DNA of 64,000 bases from Norana najaformis (lineage: Eukaryota; Annelida; Clitellata; Crassiclitellata; Hormogastridae), in assembly GCA_964023275.1 (NCBI GenBank), contig OZ029915.1, positions 13,584,712-13,648,711 on the forward strand, given 5' to 3'. A program made the translations under genes and the position numbers. The notes under the pieces are model-generated. The model saw only the letters and a program-made list of their open reading frames with translations. It was not told the DNA's origin and searched no databases. This document shows positions 33,901-44,500 of the stretch, piece after piece (position 1 is the stretch's first letter; every line of letters begins with the position of its first letter).

Positions 33901-34816
33901 ATAAGAATGACGATAGTTTTATATTGTCTTCGAATACGAGTGACATTCAGACACATGATAGATTCTGATTGAGCGGCAATACACTCGACGAGAACTTCAC
34001 AACTTATCAAGAATCCCCAAAAGTTATGCAAGCTAATCTGTGCAAACCACTACCTTAGATCTTTTATATTATAAGTCCATACTCAACCAACAGAATGCAG
34101 ATTAATTATAGAATACTGTCATTCCGTTTGACTGTAGGGCGAACAACTAATTGCTCAGAATCTTTCCTTTTTGTATAACTGATCGCAAAGGGGCAAAAAA
34201 AACTAGCTTCAGGAGGACACATACTCTTAATTTGCGTGGGCGCCGCGAGCCCTATGGTCCACCTCCAACAGGCCATCCTACCAGATCTACGAGAGATTCG
34301 TCTGCGCAACTTAACCTCAGGATCTTGTTGTTGGCTAATTATCCTTGCCAGAAGAGCTCCTGCAGGATGACCAGACTACTTACCCGAAACCTTAATTACC
34401 CAGGTGACCAGACCACTATTGCCATCTATCTTGCAACATACATTGATTGAACCTCTTTCTCCCTTCTTCCAAAACGCCAGTTGTAAAGTAAACTACTCAT
34501 AAGAACTCACAAGAAAACCTAAACAGATTACTTACTTTATACTAGCTGATTGAATCATGCTCCTTATCTTACGACTGTTAGATATCACACTCAAAGTAAG
34601 AAGAAGCAGGCTTACAAGACGCTCAATTACCAAATCAATACAGCCAGAAGTCAAACAACAGACCCGCGATTTCTTTCTGGCGGTGGTAGAACCGATTTGG
34701 CAGAAAACAGCGGCCATTTTGTTGGCGCAGAACAGATGCCAACATATTCAGTCTACGTCGGTGACGGAGAATTCCATGACGTCAGCGTTAACACCAATTC
34801 ATCTGCTCGACTGTGA
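27863..34816 (+). CDS. R2: SUEL lectin / CUB-like / sushi-like single-pass receptor
   Basis: Seven exons: 27863-27959, 28772-29086, 30919-31308, 31818-31970, 32982-33050, 33431-33512, 34582-34816; 1341 nt, 446 residues, GT-AG introns, same phases as R1. Order: signal peptide (1-30), SUEL lectin (33-137), CUB-like (138-267), sushi-like (268-318), stalk (319-341), TM (342-366), tail to 446. The lectin has FGR in place of the family's YGR, so sugar binding may differ. Exon 3 is a near copy of R1 exon 3. Exon 7 is a near copy of R1 exon 7 until its last codons, which instead match DNA at the end of R3. The protein is therefore a mosaic. Probably plasma membrane; ligand unknown. Confidence 0.85.
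28772..29086 (+). CDS. R2 exon 2: SUEL/Gal_lectin domain
   Basis: 105 codons, phase 1 to 1, after a T-rich tract and CTACAG. EEYCLLESF, CLKNEVIFIKSALFGRMRVG, YLGCSEDVLPFLDQKCSG, CEVRVGDIS, KPCFPGLSRYLEVSYAC. Tyr of YGR is Phe here. Confidence 0.9.
29087..30918 (+). other. R2 intron 2
   Basis: Holds the family C repeat at 29733-30110. The 94-codon frame at 29373-29657 has no recognisable domain or paralogue and is not called. Confidence 0.5.
29733..30110 (-). repeat. Interspersed repeat, family C
   Basis: Plus strand begins GTAATTGTAATTGTAATTGC, then TTGTATAGCGCC. It shares GGCAAG(C/T)T...GTGxACAC, CCAACTAGAGTTGAAAG and GxGCAGGACAGG with 37018-37340. Probably a minus-strand SINE or LINE 3' end. 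Confidence 0.6.
30919..31308 (+). CDS. R2 exon 3: CUB-like domain
   Basis: 130 codons, phase 1 to 1. Only 4 base differences from R1 exon 3: two give amino-acid changes (Ser to Leu, Thr to Ile) and two lie in one Leu codon. The last 13 or so intron bases upstream are also shared, then similarity stops. Confidence 0.88.
31818..31970 (+). CDS. R2 exon 4: compact sushi-like module
   Basis: 51 codons, phase 1 to 1: GCSDIIPPEDAWLKRN, GCYSNRQTWRLTC, GKWIGVLGNC. The protein is close to R1 but many silent positions differ. Confidence 0.85.
32244..32316. repeat. (AGT)n/(GGT)n microsatellite
   Basis: Imperfect trinucleotide run in R2 intron 4, just before a LINE fragment. Confidence 0.9.
32390..32735 (+). 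mobile_element. Degenerate L2-like LINE 3' end
   Basis: TACTGGACACATACCCTGGC-type text decodes to WLPMEHRITFKILLLT, the conserved WLPxxxRIxFKIL block. It ends AAAGGCGCTATATAAATATC. In R2 intron 4. Confidence 0.6.
32982..33050 (+). CDS. R2 exon 5: stalk
   Basis: 23 codons, phase 1 to 1: DNSVIHESVVEPESRST then ISPDEQ. The ending matches R1 (ISSDEQ), which supports both calls. Confidence 0.7.
33431..33512 (+). CDS. R2 exon 6: transmembrane helix
   Basis: 82 bp. ILALIAIVGCTLAVCLAIMC then IGAVCLRR. Acceptor TTATTTTAG, donor GTACGT. Confidence 0.85.
33513..34581 (+). other. R2 intron 6, nothing recognised
   Basis: The frames at 33540-33752 and 34106-34450 have no domain or paralogue. Unlike R1 intron 6 it holds no LINE. 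Confidence 0.5.
34582..34816 (+). CDS. R2 exon 7: cytoplasmic tail and stop
   Basis: 78 codons with TGA. RYHTQSKKKQAYKTLNYQI, MPTYSVYVGDGEFHDVSV, ending NTNSSARL. The last bases (ATTCATCTGCTCG then CTGTGA) match DNA after the R3 stop instead of R1. Confidence 0.88.
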
Positions 34817-36023
34817 GGCTTTAGAAAGATATTAGCTTCTTTCTGCTTACTTTGATAAAACTTTGCATGCTTTTAATCGTACATTAGTCAGTGTTTACTG
34901 CGTAGGCCTGTATATAATTCTTTATACAATACTTGTAGATAATTATGAGAACATGATGTTAAAAGTCTTCACGATATTAACAATTTTTTTCTGTCAATGT
35001 CGTCAAAGAATCTAACTCATTGAGTGCATATAGATTTACAAATGTTAACAAGTTGCCGACATCTAGTTCAGCTGTCTTGTTATGAAACATAAATGATACA
35101 TTGTAAATTAATCCGCGAAAGTCGAGTATTAAGACACCAAAATGCTTTGAAGTTGCCTCTTATATTGTGACAGAGACTTTGAAATTCTGATATATGGGAT
35201 TGGAGACCTGATAATGCTAATACTGGTGTCTTGTGCCTCAGGTGAAATAGCTCTATCATCATGCTTCTTAATTTTTTGTTTAGATAGCACCTGAGTTATA
35301 CTTGAGTAGCTTAAATTTAGAGCGGCTGGAAGCATATGAATTACGAGCCACGAGCAGAGCAGGCCAGAGTACATGTAGACGCGAAACAGGCCTTTGTAAA
35401 TAAATCCAAACAGGCTCAGAGTACAGGCCGATGTACAGAGGCCAGTTAACTGTGAAACTAAATGTCTGCAATGCAGAGCATTCGGAGAAGAATAAGCTGT
35501 CTTGCGATGCACTGTCTTAATCGTGAAGCGGTCGGTGCAGCACTTCAGACAAACGCATTTTACACTTAGGCCGACCTGTGAAGCCAGAGACTGCGTTTCG
35601 CACAGCAAAGCAAGGTTCTGCATAAGTAGCTTTTCTGGTTTATAGTTGGGGAAATACTTAGACAGCGTTCTTGATGTACATGCTTCAGTAATTAATTAGT
35701 ACGGATCTACCAGTGAAGTCTAGTATAGGAGTAGGAAACCGCCTGCTACCGGTTCTCCAAGAAAGGTGTGGGCCAGCATTGTTTCGAGGTCGTTGAGTCA
35801 CGTTACAATAATGAAAGAAAATAAACAGGTTTATACGAAGCGAGGTTTTAACGTATGAGAAATAAGTCTAAATGAGCGCTGAGAAAGAGAAACTGGTCAG
35901 AACGTTTCCTGATCACATCACTACTTTAATATCCATTAACGAACACAGAAAACGGTTGAGTTGATACCGATTTAAATGTGCGCTCAATTTGTTGCGAGGT
36001 CCGCAAGACCATCTGATTGGAGA

Positions 36024-36330
36024 CATCGTCATCATCATAGTCGTCGTCGTCAACATCATCATCATCATCGTCATCATGGTCATCATATCATTATCTTTGT
36101 CCGTGGGCTGAAAGGCCATTGGTGTCCACTGCACATTTGATCGTTTCTCCCCACATTTGTCGGGCCTGCCAGAGTCAATTTGTGAATATTTGTTTAGCAT
36201 CAGTCTTCGGTGTTACCAACCCATTCTCAGCAGGGCTTCCTCTTCTTTTCTTCCGTCTAATGATAACTTTTATCAGATCCTCTTTTATATTCAGCCATCA
36301 TACTGCTTTGGTGTTTGTGATTTTCCTTTT
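36024..36330 (-). mobile_element. LINE 3' end with (GAT)n tail, minus strand
   Basis: (ATC)n on the plus strand at 36024-36090 is followed by TGGGCTGAAAGGCCATTGG and TGTCCACTGCACA. The same arrangement is seen at 49934 (ATC)n then GATGGGCTCAACACC and GTGTCCGATGCCA, where a reverse transcriptase fragment follows. Confidence 0.5.
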
Positions 36331-37017
36331 AATTTTCTGCTGATGTGAAATCCTCATGTAACAATACATTTTAAGTGCCAATATCTTTGCCATATCGAAC
36401 TTCCTCAATGCCAGTGTTTCACAAACATATAAAGCCGTTATCAGCGATTTTCCCAAATAGAAAATCGCTCAGGTTTCGAACTGTAGACACACTCGATTTG
36501 TATCATTGGGTGAACACAAGAAGAGACATTCTTTCGATTTATGTAGTAAATCAAAACAGCTCAGTCGCCAACATAAAAAGTTTTACACGCACGAATATAT
36601 AATTCGTTATCGACAACAAAAACCAACGACATTTTAGCTCAATCAACTGAGTGCACGAGAAACTATCAACAACTTCTCGAACACTGTGTTCGCTATCTTT
36701 TATATAGGCTCTAGCGGACAAGTCTAGGCATGCCTATTAGTCGCCGCAACGTAATTTCGACGTTTTCCTCCCGAGCGCGCAACTAGTAAAAGTCACGTTG
36801 CGCCTATCATTCACATCAAATGGGTAAACAATCTGATAATTCATCGATATTAAGTAATGGAATATTCCTCCACATACCAGCAGTGCCTGCCAGCCAATCA
36901 CAAATCAACAACCTGATAATTTATCGATGCGATGTCATTAAAAATTCCTATACAAACGCGTGCTTAAAACTTGCTGATCCCTCAGCAGAAAAATTACTTT
37001 CACAGCCACTTTTTGTA

Positions 37018-37340
37018 CTGTAATTGTAATCAGAAATTTCTATAGCGTATTTTCAAGAGAAATCAATCAGAGACGCTCTCTGCATTAGACTCAACGATGT
37101 TAAATGTCGTTAAGAACGCAAACATTGCTCAAATAACCAGAAGAGTCACCAGTGGCAAGTTAGTGTACACACGCAAAGCGACAAAGCCGTATACCAACAG
37201 ATTCCCAACTAGAGTTGAAAGACGGCAGCATGTTAAGAGTTCCTGAAGCACTTGGCATCGGGGATGCGATGTCCAGATGTTCCTCGAACCCCCAGTTATG
37301 CGCAGGACAGGAGTTCTTCGACGGCATAGATAGTTGAACC
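37018..37340 (-). repeat. Interspersed repeat, family C
   Basis: Begins TGTAATTGTAATCAGAAATT on the plus strand. Shares CCAACTAGAGTTGAAAG and GCGCAGGACAGG with the copy at 29733. Confidence 0.6.
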
Positions 37341-38297
37341 ATTCCGTGATAGACGGTCGGTGTCGCTCCAACGACTCTTTTCGCCTTTCCACTACCTAAT
37401 TCAAGATTTCCCGGCGTAGACGATGTACTTAGGTCTGTAGGTCAGAAGCTTGACTTTTTCTCTGGACGATCAAGTCAAAAGCGACTCTCTTAGTTTGACG
37501 TACGTTGATCATAGCGGTCGCTTATATTCTGAATGAAAGTTCTCGGGATGAATATCTTCTATATGGCCCTGCCTGGAGTAAAGCAGCTTTTACGCAAAAT
37601 TGAGAAACTATCTGGAGTATTTCTCATAGCTCTTCAATATCCCACCAACTGCCATTAGTATCAAACTTCATTGAAAGAGAGACAGAGAGGTTGCATCGAC
37701 AGCAGCTGTAGCCCATGACATGTAGGAGTTGCGGAATCTCTTGTAACATTATGCCGGAGATGCTAAAGTGGTCACTACAATGTTGAGACGGCAGACTAGA
37801 CTGGCTCATCAGGGTGAAACAAGAGATAAGTAGTAGACGGACTAATCCCTGAGGACTGCAGAAGAGGAATAATCCTTCGTATCTTTGAAGACAAAGAGAG
37901 CAGAAGAGAATGCGAGAATTACAGTGGCTTTATTCTATTGTCTGTGCCGGCGAGGCTTGCGCCATGTGCAGACGCCGCAGACTTTTACAGAATCCGTGTA
38001 AGACATAATCGCTAACATGATATGTAGTCTAATTTACTCTACTATATTTCAGATATGTTAATCCCGAGCTGGCACGGTTCGTACAATGGGGACCTCATAT
38101 GGCTTGGCTCCCATTCAGACGGACAGCAAACAGGTGAAGGATTTCACACGCCAAATTCATTTTAAAATGAGCACGGTTGAGGCCGCTATAGAGAAAAATG
38201 TACGCTTACATTTTACTGTTTTATATCTGTACTCTTAAAATGAATCAACCGGAAAAGCGTTTTCATAATTTTTCTAGGTAGCAGCAGTTTTTCCAAG

Positions 38298-38318
38298 TTT
38301 TGAGACGATCCCCGACCT
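38298..38318 (+). promoter_or_regulatory. Conserved 21-bp upstream motif of R3
   Basis: TTTTGAGACGATCCCC then GACCT, ending 182 bp before the R3 start codon. Preceded by TTTTTCCAAG, like the TTTTTTCTAAG before the R1 copy. Confidence 0.55.
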
Positions 38319-38499
38319 CTAAGCGCATTAATTCTTACTGCTGTTATAGACCTACTATTACGCATATAACACGAGCTACTGCGTCGTTATCTTCTGGTCA
38401 TTTTGCCTTTGTATGCGTTAGGTGCAGTTCTGTAGATTTGCAGCGAATTTCTCTGCTTTATTTGACTTATGAAAAGGCTATAGTTTAAATAACATTGCG

Positions 38500-38587
38500 A
38501 TGTTTTCCAAAATCAACGGTCTAATGCACACGAAAGTCTGGATACTGCTATGCCTATCTTTTTCTGCTACAGTTCACATGGAACCAG
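38500..38587 (+). CDS. R3 exon 1: signal peptide
   Basis: Starts MFSKINGLMHTKVWILLCLS then FSATVHMEP; donor GGTACG, exit phase 1. An internal Met at residue 9 could also start a good signal peptide. Confidence 0.72.
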
Positions 38588-41500
38588 GTACGTTTGAGTG
38601 TTCAACTGTCAAAAAATGTTTGACACTATTACAGAAGCACGTGTCTTTGAGGAAATTCAAAGCAAAAATAAAAAAACTACTTTTAGGCTACTGCTACGCA
38701 AAGGTGTCGATTAGCGACATGCATATTATGCGACATGCAAACTTACGTTTGAGACGCCAATGGTTAGGTTTCCCAATATTTATGCATACTGAATGGTTTA
38801 CTTATTTATTTACTCAATTACTTAATCGATTACTCAATGAATGAAATAATTAATTAATTAACTGATTATTTAATTGATTAATTTATTAATGAACTAATTA
38901 AGAGAAAGAAGAGGAGGAGGAAGAAGAAGAAGAGTAGGAGAAGGAGGAAGAGAAAGAGGAAGAGGAGCAACAGGAAGAAAAAGATTTCTTTCACCTTTGC
39001 CACACAAATTTATCAGCTGCGCCAGTTGTAGGTGGTTTTTTACGCCGTTTAAATTACTCGCCGCGGGGTCCAACTTATTCACAGGCGCTCAGTCAAAACA
39101 AAATCGATAGACAAAGGGTTCGGTGCACCGGGTCATCAGTAGGCCTAGTAAGATCCGCTACTGTATGGCCATCCTTGCGCGCGTATTGTGTAACTGTAAC
39201 GCGTGCCGGTGTTAGGCTTGTTGATGGCTTTTCCAAATTGTCTTGCGTGACACAAGTGACATAGGCTGACTTCATTGAATGTCAGTCACAGCGGATGAAA
39301 TGTGAGATTTAATGTGGGTCTCGTGATAGTAGTTGAGGAATGCGACTACCCACTTGCGAGAGCTCTCTTGCCCTGTTTCGGATATGGCTGACTGCAGATC
39401 CCTTCGCTCCACGACCTCAGCTGAACTTGTCGTTCCCTTTGCACCCCAGCGACAATGCAACGTCTATTATTTCACGGTCACAGAACTATGCATTTGGCGG
39501 TGGTAGTCAAATTTCTTTGCTCTGCAGTGCAGGGTGACCTGGATTTTCTTCATGCCCTAACATCCACAATAAATTCAGCATAGAAATATTGCCAGTTGAA
39601 TAGGTTGCAAGTGCCCTTGGTTTACAGTGGTTGAAAACCATACTGTTCGATCGTGGTTTTCCAATGTCATGTCATGAACGCCTCTAAGAAGTTTCTCCTA
39701 GGAAGCGCTATATAAATGTATGATTACAAATTCGTTGTAGATTCAGAAGAGTTTTGTCAATCGGAAACTTTTCAACCTCAATGCCTGAAGAACGAAGTTA
39801 TTCTGATGAAGAATGCCACCTATGGGCGAATGCGCATTGGTCGATGCATAACAGCTGAGGAAATCGCTGCTCAGAGATTGTTGGCGGGCGATGATCCTCG
39901 CATCCTTGGTTGTTCGGCGGATGTTCTTCCAGTTCTCGATCGGAAATGTTCCGGAAAGACGGGCTGTGAAATTCGCGTTGTCGATATGTCACATGAAAAG
40001 ATCAAGCCGTGTTATCCTGGCTTAATTGTATATCTCGAAGCCAGCTACCGATGCATCCCTGGTAAATGGTTGCATGAGCTTTAGATAACTGTACTCGCAA
40101 AGACAAAAAGTCACACAACTACACAAAACTTAGGTCCACGAAGATTGATGCAAATACTATTTAGTTGTATTAAAGCTACTCTGGGTTATATGTAGTAGGC
40201 TGAACCGATCCGATCTCATCCGACCAGATCGGTCGATCGGATCGATCAGATCGATCGGTTCGGTGTAGCGCCGCCTTGTGACACAGACAAACACAATTCA
40301 CCAGTTCGCGCATCCCGTCTCTCTAGTTTAGAACATTAGAAATGTTCAACAGTTTTTAGAGGATCTCAAAAAGTTTGTTTTGATGCATCCATGCGAAAAA
40401 ACGCGTTTGAAAGATTAATTACGTTAACGAGACCAATGCTTGTATTTTCTTCACTGTTTCATCATGACAGTGTGTTTTGCAGTTGTAGATGAAGAGCGAT
40501 CTTGTACAGTGGTTGCTTCTAATAATCCCATTCATATAATCAACAATTCTGCTTCAAAAAAGATCTGTGGAACAACATTCCAACCATGGACTGTGGAAGC
40601 ACCTGTTGGTCAGAAGGTCAGCATAACTCTTCTGGACTTTACAGCTTCCAGTTCTCAACCGGATCCAGAAGGACAAAGGAAGACATCTTGTGAAAGCCAT
40701 GGAGTAGCCCTAGTTGTGGATAAGATACGAAAACAAAACGCATCGATCTGTGGAGGATCGCGTCAGAGAGAAAAAGAGATCTATTTATCAGCTGGAAACA
40801 TTGTTCAGATATTTTTCAAAGAAGAACAAAAAGAAAACTTTGACGGTGGTAGACAATTTTTAATCCGAGTTCAAGGTTAGAACAAAGACAACTATTAATT
40901 TATCGTTTTAATGGGCTTTTATTTATGTCGAGAAGGGATAGCATGTTCATGTTAGATAAAGGTCTGCAACAGGTGCTATCCGTGTGCATATTTTTGAGCG
41001 ATAGTTATGAACAAAAATCACCTTGTATTGCAACGTAGGTAAAGCCTGAGGTCTTATGCCATACTCCAGTCGAAACTGAGCTCTGAATGCAAGGGACTCT
41101 CTCCAATTCTTGGGCCAGTGTTCTGCACAAAATGTGCCTCCAAATAAATAAATCTTCTCGTGTGAAAGTGAGTCTTATGCTACTCGAGTAATCAAGAGAA
41201 GATTTTTAAGAGGTGGCCCTACAGATACTGAATATCAAATTGCTAAATTGATTTATGTTAAAATTAATGCAAATTCCAAGGCTATTCTGCAGCAGTACTA
41301 CAAAGGATTCACCGATACGCTGTTAAGCTGTAGAAAAGAGCGTTTTTAGTTTTCAGATTTCATTAGGCTTGCTGCCTGCATAAGCCTATTGTGTAGGGTG
41401 AATATACTATACCCGCCGTTGTGTCAACAAAATATGACGATAGCCAATGAGAAAACGAGGGTACAGTTCCTTCCGTTAGTTAGTAGGTGTAGGCCTACAC

Positions 41501-44500
41501 CTGTGCAATTAATGCCATAGAAATTGACGTGGCTACGGAAGTCTGAGAAGCATTATATTGTATTGCATAAAATTATGCAAAGTAAATGGTATCTGCAAAC
41601 GTATTCTCTCAGATCAATAAATCTTACGGTTGTCAAATGAGAAGTATTTTCTTATCAACGTTAAAGTCTAGTTTACGCCTACGATTCCTCGCTCAGCCGA
41701 TGGGCACATGGTGTGTTAACAAATGTCTTACTTACTTAGCTCTTTCTTATCGTACTCGTGATCGTAATCTCGCAATTTCTGTAACCACTTTTCCGTTCCG
41801 TTCCGTTCTCAGCCTTCCTCGTTCCGAGATTCGGCCGCATCATGCACAATGTTTCTCCAGTGTCCTCTGTCCTCCACCAGCCTGAGCATCTCCTCCATTG
41901 TCAGCCCAGTCCATGCTCTGATGTTGCCCAACCAGTTTATTCTCGGTCTTCCTCTTTTCCGTCCTCCCGGTATTGTGCCCTGTATTATCTCCTTCTCGAT
42001 GCATGTTCCCTCTTTCCTCATGATGTGGCCAAAATAGATCAATTTCCTTTTCCTTACTGTCTTCAAAAGATTCCTCTCTACTCCAGCCGCTTCCAGTACC
42101 CATTCATTTGACCGCTTTTCCATCCACGATATTTGCATGATCATTCTTAGACATTTCATCTCGAATGCTTCTATCCTCCTCTCTTCCTCCTTCCTCAAAG
42201 TCCAGCTCTCACATCCGTATAGTGCCACCGGCCATACTAATTTCTGTAACTCCTTTACCCCCAGAAAAGTCCAATTCGAGGGAACCAGCTTATTCACAAG
42301 CGTATTCACGTTACCAAATTTGCGATTAGGCAGAACTGAGCATGACTAATAGAATTTGTAAAAATGCAGCAAGATATATCACGAAATGCTTTTGCACTGC
42401 GCCGAACAATACGTGGATGTCTAATATCATTGCATGATAAGTAACCCTGCTCCAGATACTTAATTCAAGTTGTCACATAAGCCTATAGCTAGTCTTAGCT
42501 AAACACATTAATTACAGAAAGTTATTGGTTTAAGCGACTCCTAACAATAATGTGTGCTGTACTGTTGATTGATGAAATTGCAATGTTATCAAAACATAGT
42601 TGGTTTATATCGCAGCCGTTGGATGTTCGGATATCATTCCTCCGGAAGACGCTTGGTTGAAGAGAAACGATGATACGATTCTGATTGGTTGCTACTCCAG
42701 TCGCAAAACGTGGCAACTCAACTGTAAAATGGGGAAATGGATGGGTGTGCTAGGAAACTGTTCAACTGGTGAGCTTTTTGTTAGAATTACTTTTGCTTTC
42801 TATAAACTCTCTGCACTTGCAATGCCTCCGTTGAAAACAGCCCTATTGTAATGAAAGTAGCAAGCTTAAAATTTATAATTGCTGTTATAAGATAGAAAGC
42901 AGAAAAGGTTTTAGTACAGATAATAAAATAGTCTAAAACAAACGCGATGTAGAGACACCATTGATTGAGAGGCTTTCTGCATTATTTACGCAACTTTCCT
43001 CTTTTATGATGAATTCAAAACTGGTCTCGTTTTGTTGCTTCTTCGATGGCTATCTTGTTTTGCTTAATCTGTGGTTCTGTAGTTTCTGCATCACCTAGCG
43101 AGAATTACTTTACAAGAGCTGCCAGTGTTCCTGATTACGGCGCAGTAGGATTCAAACTATATAGTCTCAAGTGCCTCGGCAGGTAAATACGGAACAGAGC
43201 TTTGCAACAAAAGAATTTACCATACGCGGACGTTGGTCAAATAAAATCAGCCGTTTTTATGACAAAAAAGTCTTTTGAGGTCTCATGATTACAAGTATCA
43301 GTGAACACATTGCAAACTAGCCTACAATTTTAACCAACTAGTATCTTCTTGGTAAAGACACACAGTTGCATATTCACTGCAGATGCTCCAGTCAGTAACA
43401 GAATTGAAGAATCGGAACATACTTCAAAACTGTCGGATAATGGACAAGGTAAATCCTTGGACAAATGTTTTCATGTATTTATTTTAAATACATGACTTGA
43501 ATTGTCATTTCGTAATAAATAACGGCATAATTTGATCTTTCAATCTCGATAATATAACTGAACTTCTCAGCTCAGTTTATGAACACATTGTATTGGATGA
43601 GACGCATGGGAAATTTGAACTTGCGTGGAGCTCTACCGTAGATTAGCAGACATGCGCAGTATGATACATTTCTGCCAGGACTTGTCAGTGTATATATTAT
43701 TTGTACAGGACAGACTTAGGGTATATAGTAAGATATAGCTATTTCTTTTAGTCTGTTGAGGATAGACCTCTGTTAATGAGAGTTTCTGTAATCGCTGTAA
43801 AGTGTAACCTGGATCATTAGTGTCTGATAATTGACGTTCATGGAATTAAGAAATAGGGCCTATAGTACAAAAAGTAAGATTCATAATTTTATGTAGAAAT
43901 AGGCCACGTTACTTTGTGCATGCTATTATAAGTAGTGTTGAAGTAGTGAAGTGGGTCATAAAGGATAGGTGCAGTGACATAACTATTTGTTTTTGGCCTG
44001 CTACTAAATCAATGAGTCAACAGTACGACGACTCATCAACGTCAACGTTATGTTACAAAAATTTCCTCTACAAACGCGCGCTGTAAACTTGCTGAATAAG
44101 CCTAATATTACATTCACAATTATATTCACACTTCCTTCTCTCCTTGACTGTACTGCACTGCCTTAAGCGCAACGTTTTATATTTTGCACGAAGTAACATG
44201 GCCTATGTCTACTTAAAATCATGACAGTTTCTTTTCTTTTGAATTGTACTGAGTTCCTTCTTTTCAAGAATGTTATTTATTACATACATTCATACAGTTT
44301 CTCCAAATTATACTTTTTTCGACTCTTATCACAACGAAGGCTTAACATCAACTCTACTAGGCAGACAGTGATGTTTCATTCAAGCCTATGCATTTCTGCT
44401 TCCCAGAACATGCCTAGACACGTCTGTGGCAAAAGTAGGGCCTATACGACACTTCGCATGTCCACGATTGTACGCCTGAATTGTGCGCGTATTAAAATTG

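Larger units (their letters stand above)
34817..38297. other. R2-R3 spacer
   Basis: Holds a GAT-type microsatellite with LINE 3' DNA at 36024-36330 and a family C repeat at 37018-37340. The 164-codon minus frame at 35129-35623 has no recognisable domain and is not called. A lone exon-like segment at 38053-38141 is discussed separately. Confidence 0.5.

Noticed and set aside
35129-35623. 164-codon minus frame in the R2-R3 spacer
   Set aside because: Composition is unremarkable, no motif recognised and no counterpart in the other spacers; likely chance.
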